Shown here one piece after another: positions 22,040-34,300 of a stretch of DNA of 64,000 nt. This DNA is from Arthrobotrys musiformis (Eukaryota; Ascomycota; Orbiliomycetes; Orbiliales; Orbiliaceae). The DNA is taken from assembly GCA_036971715.1 (NCBI GenBank), contig JAVHJL010000009.1, positions 1,116,001 through 1,180,000 on the forward strand. Reading direction: 5' to 3'. The notes below the pieces were generated by a model. That model did not search any database and had not been told where the DNA came from. It was given only the letters and a program-made list of their open reading frames with translations. How positions within the stretch are numbered: the first letter of the stretch is position 1; every line of letters begins with the position of its first letter. Made by a program: the position numbers and the translations under genes.

Positions 22040-22532
22040 CCTGATAGTTTGGTGCAAAACCTAACCCGACGCTCGCTCAGGCGCCTTGTTTTGAAGCCGG
22101 GCTGTAGTATAGGTTCATGAAAAGCGTGACCACCTTCGTAGTAGCTACATTGTCGCGGGGTGATAATTGGGCCGACTCTATTCGAGGCGTATCTGTGTGT
22201 AGTTGTGGGTGAGTCTGCCGGTGAATGTCTGTGGAAGTAAGCAAGGATGAGTGTCAAAGGTGGAGGGGTAATCCGCTCAACGCGTGCTCCACCATAAATC
22301 TGGTATCGCGAACTCTTGACTAAAAGCATCCCACACCCCCACTAACTCCACCAATCGCCCATCACGACCCAATTCCAGGTTCCCCGTCGATTGGGGAGTT
22401 CCATCACTTCTATTCCGTCATTTCGAGTTCATATCGACGCTATAATCCACTGGGAGGTGTTCAAACCCCTTCATACGGCAGCTTCTGAGGACAGTTTAGA
22501 GTGCTTTTCGAAGTCGTCAATCTCGAGTCGCA
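22040..22532. promoter_or_regulatory. Divergent promoter between REV7 and the importin-9 gene
   Basis: 493 bases between opposite start codons, holding both leaders. No specific factor site was recognised. The frame at 22391-22636 overlaps it but has no family match and runs through the importin start region in another frame. Confidence 0.5.
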
Positions 22533-25500
22533 ATGGAGCAAAAGTTAGTATAAGGGATTTTCGCGATATCTTTTTGCGATTTATGGGCTGGCAATTGGGT
22601 GTTTCGATGGAGGGGTGTTATTTTATGGGATCCTAAGCTTACATATTTTTTTTGCTACGCCGCTTGTAGAGTCTATCATCTCCTTACCGCCCTTCAGTCG
22701 TCTGAAGAAGGCCCGCGCCGTTCTGCAGAGGCAGAGCTATTCCAACTCTACCCTGAAGATAGTAAAGACCCATTGACCCGCCCTCCGATATTGTCTTCAA
22801 TATGGTTCTTTGAGCGATCCTGGCTACTCTCCCGAAGCGTATCTGACTAGATTGTCTACGTCGCAGGCTTCCCAATCGCCCTGATCAATATTGCAGCCGC
22901 CACGGATCTCGAGTTTACGGGTAGACAAGCAGCTATTGTCTATTTACGTTCTTTCATCGATGAAACATGGACACCTCCGTACGATAAATATGCCGGCCCG
23001 CCAATCAAGGATGAAGTCAAGAACCAGGTCCGGTCTTCGTTGTTACAATTGCTGTCCGATAAGGAGAGGAAAATAAGAGCCGCCGCCGCCTTCTCGGTTT
23101 CTCGGATCGCTTCATATGGTTGGTGTCTTTATGGGCTTTGGTTGAAGTGATATATGGCAATTTTCTGATGGAGTCGTAGATTTTCCGGAGGAATGGCCTT
23201 CCCTGTTGCAGGATCTGCTGAATGCTATTCCCACGGCGACAGACGAGCAATTGCATGGTTTACTTAAGGTTCTTACAGGTAAGGGGGTTTACGAATCTGC
23301 CTGTGGAAAGGATTAAACGGTTAACTGTCTTAGATCTCGTCGAGGATGGCTTCAGCGAGGACCAATTCTTCCCGGTGGCCCGCCAACTCGTCGAAGTTTT
23401 GCATCATGTTGCTGTTTCTGACAACGTGGGTTTTGATACTCCTGCGATATGCGCATGCACCAAGATAAACTAAGAAATATGGGAATCTCTAGCGCCCAAC
23501 CACTATCCGAAGCTTGGCTGTCCAGGCTATAAGATCATGCATCGAACTCCTAGAGATGGTCAAGGACGGCCATCCGGGCCCGGTCGAACAATTTGCGACA
23601 GAAGTCGTCGGAGGCTGGATGTCATTCTTTATCCAGATACTAGAACAGCCGTTCCTTCATTTAGCTAATACGGATGTTGAGGGGTATAACGGGCTGGTTA
23701 CTCTGAAACTGCAATCGTATAAGGTTGGTATCTGATCGCCGACTAGGTACTGCTTAAGGCTAATGTGGCGGTATAGACAATTAGCAAAATTGTCAGCGTT
23801 TTTGCAAATACGATGACAAAGTACATGCCAAAACTCTTCGAAGTCACTTGGTCTGAACTCAATGGCACGACTGAAAGATATGTCAAAGATTTCGTCGTAG
23901 GGGATGCTGATGGCAGACTTTCAAACGTGGATGGTCTCCCATTTACGCTCGACCTTCTTATGCTCGAGCAGGCGGATTTCCTCCAAGTCTGTTTGCGTTC
24001 TAAATCGGTGAAAGAGAACTTCAAGCAGAGCATCCAAGTGAACCAACAGCCACTTGAGCAACTAATTTATACCTCCATACTTCTAGCACAGATTACTGGA
24101 GAAGATGAGGGCCTCTGGGAACTTGACTTCAATGTATTTGTGGCAGAGGAGACTGCCATGACGGCCAATTACACAGCTCGGACTGCTGCCGGTGATTTAA
24201 TGATGGTAAGATAGCACACTCATTTCCTAATTAGTAGGGAACTATGGACTGATGTTTTTGTGTCATTTAGCGCCTGTGGGATTGGTTACAGACTCCTGTC
24301 TTGGTTTTGCTTGCGACGTTCGCCGCACAGGACCAGGCCAGCTGGAAAACCATAGAAGCGACGTTCTACCTTCTAGAACAGGCAATAGAAAACGGCGATG
24401 GTGGAAGCACTTTTGCCCAACTTAGTCCCGATATCATTTCCGGGATACTTTCCAATATCGGGAAGGCTTTGACACATGGTGAGTTACTAAACCCCACAAT
24501 ATCTACGCCATTTTGAGTCGCTGATAAATGAGTAGAAAACATCTTCTTGCGAGCACGAGGGTGGCTGCTTGGAAGCAGCTTAACTGGCGTTGAATCACAT
24601 CTTTTATCGGACTTTTTGAGAGAATTCGTACCAGCTTGTTTGCGGGCGACTTCCAACGATTCATCCGATGTTGTCAAGATATCTGCCCTTCGAGCAGTTG
24701 AGAAGTTTGTCCAATCCAAGTCCTATCGAGTGGTGGCCTATGCTAACAGTTGTTTTAGTGTCGCCGAGAACACGGATAAGGATGATATTCTTCGCTTCCA
24801 AGCTGATATTGTGATGAGCATTGGTAACTTCCTTCAAAGCCAATCACCAGAAGATCGTGAGGAGGGCCAGGACACACTCTCGGTTCTCGCAAGCACACTA
24901 AAGTCCACTATTCGGGTTGACCCACGTATCGCCCTCGATCCCTCAGCACCGATATTCGACCTCATTCTCGTGCTCGGAGAAAGCGGCGCCGCAAATATTT
25001 ACCTTTCGAACCAACTTCAAGAGCTCATAGAAGACGTTACGGAAGGGCTTCCGGATGACTTTGTTGGGCTTTGTAATCAAGCTATCCCGCCGATTATTAA
25101 GGTCTTGGATGCGGACTCGTATCAAGAGGAAAACTCCTTCACAAACGTGAGTCTCAAGATGCATTAGATTTCGCTCTAATCATATTAACAGCGATCTAGC
25201 TGGCCGCCGATCTCCTCAATATCCTGCTTAGAAATGCACCCGGATCTTTGCCATCAGGCCTCGTTGCCACATTGGTTCCCCGTCTTGTTCGGTTCCTGAT
25301 GATCTCTAACGAGACATCTCTCCTTCAGGTAAGTAAGGCTACATTTTGGATGGCGGAGCGACATACTGACAGTTCCAAAGGCGGGTGCAGAGTCGCTGAA
25401 GTCAATTGTCGAGAATGATAGCGCACAGCTATTGCAATGGTAAGGGGTATTCGAGCGTGAAGCTTTTGTTATGAAATACTAACCTCTACCAGGCACGACG

Positions 25501-26674
25501 AAAACGGCAAATCGGGATTGGAACTAGTTCTTCTCGTGATCGACCGCCTCCTCGGCCCAGAACTATCAGACTCGGCTGCCCTTGAAATCGGAGGCTTGGC
25601 TGCGGAAGTCGTCGACAAGGTAAGTAGCCCCTCAACCTTCCTCAAGAGTTTTTTTTTCTTTCTAACATTGTACAAAAGGCAGCGCAAGAACTTGGCCCTT
25701 ATCTTCCTGTTCTTCTACGAGGTGTTGCCACAAGACTTGCCACTGCTGCCGAACCAAACCTCATTCAAAGCCTTATTGTGGTCTTTGCAAGATTGGTTAT
25801 CAAGCAACCGAGTGATGTTGTTGATTTCCTAGCGACAAATTCCATCGGAGACAGATCCGGCTTGCAAGTCGTTCTCTCAGCGTGGCTTGAGAATTCCAGC
25901 GTCTTTAGTGGGTACTCGGAAATCAAGCAAAAGTGAGTGTCATAACCAGAAGGTTGCAACTTGGTTAGTTCCAAATATGTTGACTTTAGCATCACAGTGT
26001 CGTCGCTTTGGCGAATCTATATGCTTTGAACGATCCTCGAGTCGCAGCCGTTTCGGTACAGGGCGACCAGATCGTGGAGCAGACGACACGAATCATGACT
26101 AGAGCTCAAAGGAAGAATAGTAAGACTACTAAACTCTACCACCATACTCCCCCCATTTTGAAATCTGCGTTACAGGTACTGATTTACACTTAGATCCAAT
26201 TCGATATACTTCAGTTTCTGCACCGTTGAAAATCATCAAGGTTCTTGTTATGGAGCTGGGGTCTGGATCAGCTTCCAATTCTACTTGGAAGGTTGACACA
26301 GCGGGTGCGGTCAAAGGGATAGCCGATGAACCTGCCGAGGAGGATGATGGAGAATGGGAGGATGACGATGATGTGATTGACCTTGGCAGCCATGCGGTTA
26401 AGCAGGCCTTGTTAGGGCTTGAGGGAGATAATGAGAGGTCTCCTTCGGCTTTGAGGAGGGGCGGGGACGATGATACAACGGTAAGTTATATTCAACAATC
26501 TCATTTTTGCTGAGTGTGTGGGATGAATACAGATAGCTGATGGGGATTTCTGGGAAGGCATTTATTGTGAACTTCTTTAGGGAGACGGCGAATAATAACA
26601 TTGGAGGATTTAATGAGCTTTATGGACAGCTTACAGACGATGAGAAGCAGTCATTATCGAAATTTGTTGGTTGA
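22533..26674 (+). CDS. KAP114: Importin-9/Kap114-type karyopherin
   Basis: Predicted nuclear import receptor; the family carries histones, TBP and other cargo and binds RanGTP through its N-terminal HEAT repeats. Sixteen exons: 22533-22543, 22670-22761, 22867-23118, 23180-23278, 23334-23425, 23493-23723, 23777-24205, 24271-24478, 24536-25146, 25200-25328, 25381-25439, 25493-25619, 25679-25932, 25998-26119, 26194-26480, 26537-26674; all phases agree, 1046 residues. The N-terminus reads VYHLLTALQSSEEGPRRSAE, then SFPIALINIAAATDLEF and DLVEDGFSEDQFFPVARQLV, as in importin-9. An acidic loop (EEDDGEWEDDDDVIDLG, about residue 940) and a GDDDTT stretch lie near the C-terminus, which ends in LYGQLTDDEKQSLSKFV. 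The first coding exon has only 11 bases. An alternative in-frame acceptor for the last exon exists at 26557. Confidence 0.93.
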
Positions 26675-27431
26675 TTTCTTCTTCTCTTCTTTTTTTTGAT
26701 AACGGGAGAGGGGGGTTGGTTGGTAATGAGAGATGAATTGCATGGAATAATATACACTAGTGCATGAGCTATGAAGCCTTTGAATCAAAGAATTTTAGTC
26801 TCGATAAATAAATAGCCGCATTGGAGATTTTAGTAGATGTAATCTTTGAGGCGAGGTGGGTTGAATATAATGCCTAGACCTTGGTATTTCTGTGCCCATC
26901 CGCAGCAGCGTTTGGTTTACGAGATAATCTGTGCCTTCGAGGGCTATCCTCGAGGCAAAGGCGGATACGACCTTTTGTTGCATTTTGCAATCCAGTAGAT
27001 TAGGCCGTTATTTATAAACACCATTTTCTTAGCACAGTAGGGACTCGAGCTCACTTGGGTATTTATACCTACATGAATCCCTCTCCTACTGAGGTGCTAC
27101 GTGTGTCTATGCTTTTTAAATGCGATAACTCCTTATCTCACGACCATTGGCCATATTGGAAATCGAAACCCAACACTTGGCCAGCCAGTTGACTGTCTTG
27201 TCGATTCCCTTATCGATATCCCGCCAATACACTGGAATTCAAGACACTCCAGCTAAGCAGATACAAACCTATATTGTCTCGTCGCCAGACTCCTCAACTT
27301 GTGAGACCTATATACCTAGTTATATATTGATTACCTCTTTTATATATTTTATATAACCCGCTGGCGAGCTCGTGGACTCTGATAGCAGTTTCCCCTTATT
27401 TTTCCACGTTTGGGGTATCGGCGCTATAGAT
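26675..27431. other. Tandem intergenic region upstream of ribokinase
   Basis: 757 bases with the 3' end of KAP114 and the promoter of the ribokinase gene. AT-rich near 26740-26830 and 27300-27360. No gene is seen. Confidence 0.45.
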
Positions 27432-28512
27432 ATGGCTCCTCGGTCGATTGCCGTCGTCGGCGGGATAAACATGGACATGATATACTCCGTCGACCGCGTC
27501 CCAGGTGCAGGGGAATCCAAAGACGCCATTTCCCTCGTCCAATGTCCCGGCGGTAAGGGTGCTAATACGGCCGTAGCAGCATACAGAACAAGTCATCGCA
27601 ATCCTTCCAAAACGAAAGATTTTAACGACGCCGGTGATGGCATCCAAGTCTTCATGAACGGGGCGGTTGGGAACGATGCATTCGGATCAAAACTTAAGCA
27701 GCAGTTGGAGGATAATGGTGTTAATACCTCTACGCTCCGAGTTCTTGACGGTGAGGTCAGTGGCACGTGCTGTGTTTTTGTTGAGGAGGGTGGGGAGAGT
27801 AGGAATATAGCGTATCAGGGGGCGAATATTCTATGGACGCCGCTTGAAGCGGGTTCGATAAGTTGTTTTGTGGGCGGTGGGGTTAACAATCCGGATCTTA
27901 TTGTTCTTCATCTTGGAATTCCGGTGGATGTTGTGGAGGGAGTGCTGGCTACGGCTGCGGAGAAAGGGGTGGATACGCTTCTGAACCCTTCTCCTGCTGT
28001 GCCTCTGAGCGACGGGACTTATGAGAATATTAAGCATTTGGTGCTTAATGAGTCTGAGGCTGTGAGGTTATCCGGTCTGGGGTCTGGGGAGGTTGGAGAC
28101 CTTGCCGCATGGCGGGAAGTGGGGTCTTATTTCATTGGGCTTGGGGTTGAGAATGTGGTTATTACACTTGGTGGTAAAGGAGCGTTTTATGCGACGCATC
28201 GGGGTGAAAGTGGATTTGTCGAGGCGGAGAAGGGTATTACGGTGGTTGATACGACAGGAGCAGGGTATGTCAATTATCCTTAATGATTAGAAGACACTCG
28301 TGGTCTTTTTGACTAACAAGAAATTTTTGATCGATTTATTCTGTAGGGATACTTTTTTGGGAGCATATGCAGTGGGGTTCGTGAGGAGCAAAGACGAGGG
28401 CGAGTGGGATATCGCCAAAGCAGTTAAACGAGCATGCAAGGCGTCCGCCAGGACTGCTCAACGCTTTGGAGCCCAGGAATCGATTCCGTGGTCAGATGAG
28501 ATTGACCAATAA
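27432..28512 (+). CDS. RBK1: Ribokinase (PfkB family)
   Basis: Predicted cytosolic ATP:D-ribose 5-phosphotransferase feeding the pentose phosphate pathway. Exons 27432-28264 and 28347-28512 join in phase (GG + G) to 332 residues. The N-terminus VVGGINMDMIYSVDRVP and the substrate motif CPGGKGANTAVAA are the first PfkB signature. NGAVGNDAFG and NPSPAVPL follow, then LNESEAVRLSG and TLGGKGAFY. The second PfkB signature DTTGAGDTFLGAYA spans the intron; the catalytic Asp is about residue 279. The start is the ATG at MAPRSIAVVGG, although the frame is open upstream to 27372. URC4 follows on the same strand 490 bases downstream. Both act around pyrimidine nucleoside and ribose breakdown. Confidence 0.95.
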
Positions 28513-29002
28513 GATCAGGTATATCTTCTTATGTGTGTGCTACGAGCGGACTTTATCCGTGCTAGTATACCTGTACTTAAATGGTTGGGAAAGGAAGTGA
28601 TGTACAACCTAATATATGTGGATAGCTTCCCCTTGCATTAGTTTATTCGCTTTTCGGTGATGGTATTACCGTAACAGATTGCGGCACAGAACATGGACCA
28701 AACAGAATTAGTTTGTTGCCGCCCAAGGTATTACGAACAGGGGATCTTTGCTTTCTGTGAGGGCAAAGAATGAGAGCTGATATAATTATCACATCGTATG
28801 GAGGAGTGAGCTCGGGATCTGTGAATACGCGGGGTAATACCAAATATTCTTCTTTGGACGATATACATGGGATTTTTTTGCGGTGTCTGGTTTGAGACAA
28901 ATACATGGGGCATATATAGAAAACTTGCAACTGGGGTATATGAGAATTGAAACTTACCGATCTTGAAGCTCCTTATTATTCCCTTAAGTTTAGCATTCGA
29001 CA
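28513..29002. other. Spacer between RBK1 and URC4
   Basis: 490 bases, too long for an operon-like bicistron and long enough for a separate promoter. Frames on the minus strand (28643-29078) are unremarkable. No regulatory site recognised with confidence. Confidence 0.45.
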
Positions 29003-30541
29003 ATGGACCCAGAGACGAAGCACCTCCTTTCCTTGCGAGCCATTCGTGAAAGGGCCAAAATTGTTTGGTCGGCGGCACAGACCGGAGATCTCAGTCATTT
29101 CGACCTCCACGAAGGTCGTCTGGAAGATGTGGCGGAATTTGTGCTATTCGTAATTGAGGTTAGTAATAATATATCCTTGGAAGTGTAGCATGCATATTGT
29201 GTGTTCGAATTATTACAAGAGCGCTGTATATAATTAATCTTTACATCGACTGCAGCGTGACTTCGGCCCTGACAAGTTCTATACAATCCCACCCCACGGC
29301 CGCTGGCAACACTTTGAAGTCGGCGGAGTCCCCCGAGTCACCAACTTGATTGAGAGTTGGAGAAGCCAGGGTGTTACCGACGAAGTAGAAATTACCCGCC
29401 GATTAATCGATCTCTTTTTCGTTTCTGTCCTTTTGGACGCAGGTGCTGGTGATGTATGGCGCTATATTGAGCCCGGCACGGGGAATGAGTATGAGCGCAG
29501 CGAAGGCATTGCCGTGGCTAGTTTGTATATGTTCACTGAATTTGTATTTACTACCGGGAAGGTCCCGGCGGTTGACGGTAAGTGTGTATTGGTTTTCTAC
29601 TCTTTTTTTGTTTTTTAAGTAGAACAAAAATACAAGAATACTAAATCTGTTTTGGGGCGATATTAGGCCAAGGACTTGTCAATCTTAGTGCAGACACACT
29701 AGCCGCGGGGTTCCAGTCATCGAGCAGCAATAGCATGCTCGGTGTAGAGTCTCGCGCCGCTCTTCTACAGAGCCTCGGAGCATCTCTACTTGCCCATCCC
29801 AAGGTATTTGGGGAAGAAGGAAGGCCGGGGAATATTGTCGGTAAGAGACGATTGCGGTTACCCCAGGGTTAATAGCCGGGGGGAAGGTTTAGGCTCTTCT
29901 GATGTCCTGATCTAGATTATATGTTAAGTCGCGCAGGAACATCGGACCTCGATGTCCTTATCCTTTGGGATGCACTCCAGGACGTCTTGATTCCTAGTTG
30001 GCCGAAAGATAGAACGGCAGTTAACGGAGTCCCCATCGGAGACGCATGGCCATTAAGCACACTACAAAAACGAGCAACGGAGATAACTGGTGGAATCCAA
30101 CCCTTCCACAAATTAACCCAATGGCTCACCTATTCATTGATGGTTCCATTCCAACGGCTGTTGAAAAAAAAGTGGGCGAATGCGGATGCATTGACTGCAC
30201 TTGCTGAATATCGAAATGGCGGGCTGTTCGTCGATCTTGAGGCTATAACACTGAAGCCGGAGGCTTTGGAAAAAGGATTGAAGGCGTCCGGACAGGAGTT
30301 GCCTCTATTCGAAGCTAGTGATGATGTTATTGTGGAATGGCGCGCATTGACACTTGGGCTACTCGATGCCGTTTACGAAAAGATAGTGGCTAGCATTGAG
30401 GGAAGGTATGGCGTGCGTTTGAGTATGGCTCAAGTCCTCGAGGCGGGAACTTGGAAATCCGGGAGGGAAATAGCAGCACGAAAGAGGCCGGTCACGAAAT
30501 CTAGTCCAATCCTGATGCGAAGCGATGGGACTTTGTTTTGA
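29003..30541 (+). CDS. URC4: URC4-type protein of uracil catabolism (DUF1688)
   Basis: Predicted member of the DUF1688/URC4 family, one of the proteins of the fungal URC uracil degradation route; its exact reaction is not known to me. Exons 29003-29158, 29256-29577, 29667-29840 and 29916-30541 join in phase to 425 residues, near the family length. Recognisable stretches: LSLRAIRERAKIVW at the N-terminus, PPHGRWQHFEVGG, TRRLIDLFFVSVLLDAGAG, EGIAVASLYMF, then ILWDALQDVLIPSWP, GDAWPLSTL, PFHKLTQWLTYSLM and EYRNGGLFVDL. The ending SGREIAARKRP followed by SDGTLF is typical of the family. The tandem position behind ribokinase supports a role in pyrimidine or ribose metabolism; induction by pyrimidines is an inference. 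Confidence 0.93.
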
Positions 30542-31312
30542 CCAATTGCAAATATGAATCTGCTATCGATACTTGCGTATTGATCAGATAGCATTTTGTT
30601 GGAGTTCTCAGACTGGTTTAGTTGGATTTAGTCGAACAAGCAAGATCTAGAACATCGAAAAGTGCCAAACTTTGACAACGTATTCTGAACGAAGTAGAAG
30701 GAGGAATGGGAATCCGCCTAGCAGAAGGGGAAGTCTGTTGACATTATGATCTTTTGACCCAATTTCTATCCCCACCAGTAGACTCAGTATCGGGGTGCAG
30801 GTCTGTGAACCTAGCGATTTTGAGGTTGAAATTTCCAGTCTTTCTCGTTAGTGATCATAGTGGTCGTGTTGGTCGTGTTGGTCCTGTTGTAAGCTCCAAG
30901 TTAATCATGTGATCCATGACTAATCCCAAAACGATGGCTTGGCACCGGAGCAGCTAATACGCGTCATGTGCTCGAGCCGTCGTGTGGATAGCTCCAAGCG
31001 ATGACCTGAACTTCCCCCACCATACTCCACTAACTGCTTGATGATACGGATTGTTCGAACATCTAATACTCCTACGATATGCTTTCGTTATAATGAGAAA
31101 CGGCTTACTACTGACTGCCGATTTCCCTTTCGACGTCCACTAAAGTGCGCCCTATCACTTACCCACATACCTCTACGATACATCATCGGAGCTTCCTAAG
31201 CTATCCTACCCCGGCCATTGTTCAAAGATACCCACCAAGTTCCGATACTAGACATTGAAATCCACCCGGCACCCTATATTTCTAGGGCTTGAAACTCCCG
31301 GATACTATCAAT
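30542..31312. other. Intergenic region upstream of VPS15
   Basis: 771 bases between tandem genes. No open frame of note. A short GGTCGTGTT direct repeat lies near 30860-30890. Confidence 0.45.
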
Positions 31313-34300
31313 ATGGGACAAGGATACTCTACCTCCGCGCCCTCGGCCGGCGCATTTAGCGTCGATACCAGCGAGCTACACGATGTCACATACGAACGGT
31401 CTATGGGCACATCACGATTCATGAAATCGATACGAGTACGGCATAAGGATGGCCAGCTCGTCGTCAAGATCTTTGCAAAGCCTCTAGAACCCTTACCACT
31501 TGATGAATACCGACGGGAGATCCAAAGTACACCCACGCTTGCCCTGCATTCACGCTGCTATGTTGCCTAGCCTTTACCTAACATTTCGTTTTCTTAACAG
31601 TGGAACGAGACATCGTCGCCGATATTCCAAATGCTTTGACATACTCCCGAGTCTACGAAACTGATCGTGCGGCATACCTCATCCGTCAGCACCTTTACAG
31701 CAGCCTTTACGATCGCATCAGCACCCGCCCGTTCCTCGAGGATATCGAGAAACGATGGATAACCTACCAACTCCTCTGCGGTCTACGGGATTGTCATGCA
31801 AAGGGCCTCCACCATGGTGATATCAAAGCCGAAAATATATTGGTCACAACTTCCAACTGGGCCTACCTCTCCGACTTTGCGCATTTCAAGCCGACTTACG
31901 TACCGGAAGACAACCCGGCGGATTTTTCCTATTTCTTCGATTCGTCGGGTAGGAGGACTTGTTATGTTGCACCGGAGAGGTTTCACAGTGCACCCAAGAT
32001 CGTGCAGGATAAGATCACCGATGCTATGGATATTTTCAGCCTTGGGTGTGTTATTGCGGAGCTGTTTTTGGAAGGGACGACGCTGTTTAATCTGTCGACG
32101 CTGTTTAAATATAAGCGGGGACAGTATGATCCAGCACTCACGCATCTGATTAAGATCGAAGACCCGCAAATAAGGTCGCTAGTTACACATATGATCAACG
32201 TTGATCCGACGCAGCGGTTGAGCGCCAATGGGTATTTGAGGCAGTGGCGACAAAAGGCCTTCCCGGATTACTTTTATAGCTTCCTACATCAGTATATGAA
32301 TACTGTTAACGACCCAACATCTGGGAGGAGCCCGATGTCCTCGGACCACGTCAACCTCGGTGAATGCGATAAGAGGATAGACAGGATATACCAAGACTTC
32401 GACAAGATATCATTCTTCCTCGGCCACTCTACCGAAAACCCAGTGCCGAACTCGGAATTGCACGGAGAGATGTTTCCCGTGACGTTGGATATTCCAAATT
32501 ACCAGGCTCAGGGGCAGAGATTGAATATCGAGGCAGACGATGGGACGTTGATGTTTTTGACATTGATTACATCATCGTTGAGGAATACGGCTAGAGCTAG
32601 GGCGAGGTTGAGAGCTTGTGATTTGATACTGGCGTTTGCGGAGAGGGTGACGGATGAATCTAAAGTTGATAGGTGTTTGCCTTATTTGATAAGCTTGCTT
32701 AAAGATGCGGCAGAGCCAGTGCAAGTTGCTGCTGTGAAGGCGATTACGCAGTTGGTATGTTTGAAATAAAGCCTTTTGTGGATCTGTAGTGCTAACGAGA
32801 TTGTTCTAGATGGAGCAAGTCAGGGTGGTATCGCCGGTGAATGTGTCCGTTTTCCCTGACTATATCCTGCCCAACCTAGCAGGTATCACTGGGAATGATT
32901 TCATGGGTATAAAACTACACGGGTCACTCGCGCGGGCTACACTCGGATCGTGCATGGCATCGCTCGCAGAATCCGCTTCACGATTTCTCGATATGGCACA
33001 GGCGTTACGCGCGGACGGATCGTTACCCAATGTCGACCCACAGGCGGAACTTAGCGTCAAGATGGACGGGATGCACTCCTCGTCTTTCGATATGTCAAAG
33101 AACGACTTGATATCATATTTCGAACAACAGGCGACGTTACTCCTCACTGATGGTGACTCATCTGTTCGAAGAGCGTTCCTCCCTTGCGTATCCCGTCTTT
33201 GCGTTTTCTTCGGACGAAGTAAAGCCAATGACGTACTTTTGAGTCATTTGAACACATACCTCAACGACAAGGACTGGCGGCTGAAGTGTGCTTTCTTCGA
33301 GACTATCGTAGGCATGGCTACGTTTGTCGGATCCGCGAATTTGGAAGAGTTTATACTCCCACTGATGATGCAAGCTCTCACCGACCCGGAGGAGTTTGTA
33401 ATCGCAAAGGTCATCAAATCGCTCCGGCGGATGGCAAAACTGGGGTTGTTCCAGAAGAGCAAGACGTGGGAATTGATGACTACAGTGTCTAGGTTCTTGG
33501 TTCATCCTAATCCGTGGATACGCGAAGCTGCTGTGTCTTTCTTAGCTACAAGTTCGAAGTGGCTTACCAAAGCTGAAGTTTTGACGATTGTTGAGCCGAT
33601 GCTGGTGCCGTTTTTGAGGGGCGCTATTCGTGATGTGTCGGATGTGGCGTTGGTTAATAGTCTCAAACGGCCGATCCAGAGAGCGGTTTATGATACGGCT
33701 GTGACTTGGGCTGGTGGAACGAATAAAACGGGGTTTTGGGCGAAGAATACGAACCCGAGGGGTGGTGGGTTTAGGGATTCTGCGCTGTTGTCTAATCCAC
33801 AGGAGTGGCAGATGGTGTTGGCGGAGGTACAAGCCGGGGGTAGGAATGAAGAAGATAGAGGGTGGATTCAGAAGCTAAGGAATTTTGGGATGGTTGAGGA
33901 GGAAGAGAAGTTACTGCTGTTCCTGAGAGATTATGTCTACAGGACGGCGCAGAGAAGAGCAAAACCTGGGACGGAGATTATGACGTCAATGCTGAACAAT
34001 GTGGTGCCGTTATCATCGTTGGATATTACACCTCAGACAATCTTCTTCGAGGAGCTGAGTGATGATAGACATGGACTGAGGCAGCAGCTTGTTGGGGATG
34101 GAAGGAAGAATGGGATTTTGTCACAAATTTCCTCTGGGGCAGTTACGCCTAGAACGCCACAGATCGATAGACACCCTGCAAGACTTGGGATCGATAATAC
34201 GCTTGAGAGAATCCCCACGTCCAGAAGTCTACAAAAAGCGCCGTCGAGTCTGGATGAACGGTTATCGATCCAATCTGGAGGATCGTCGTCACATCGTGCG

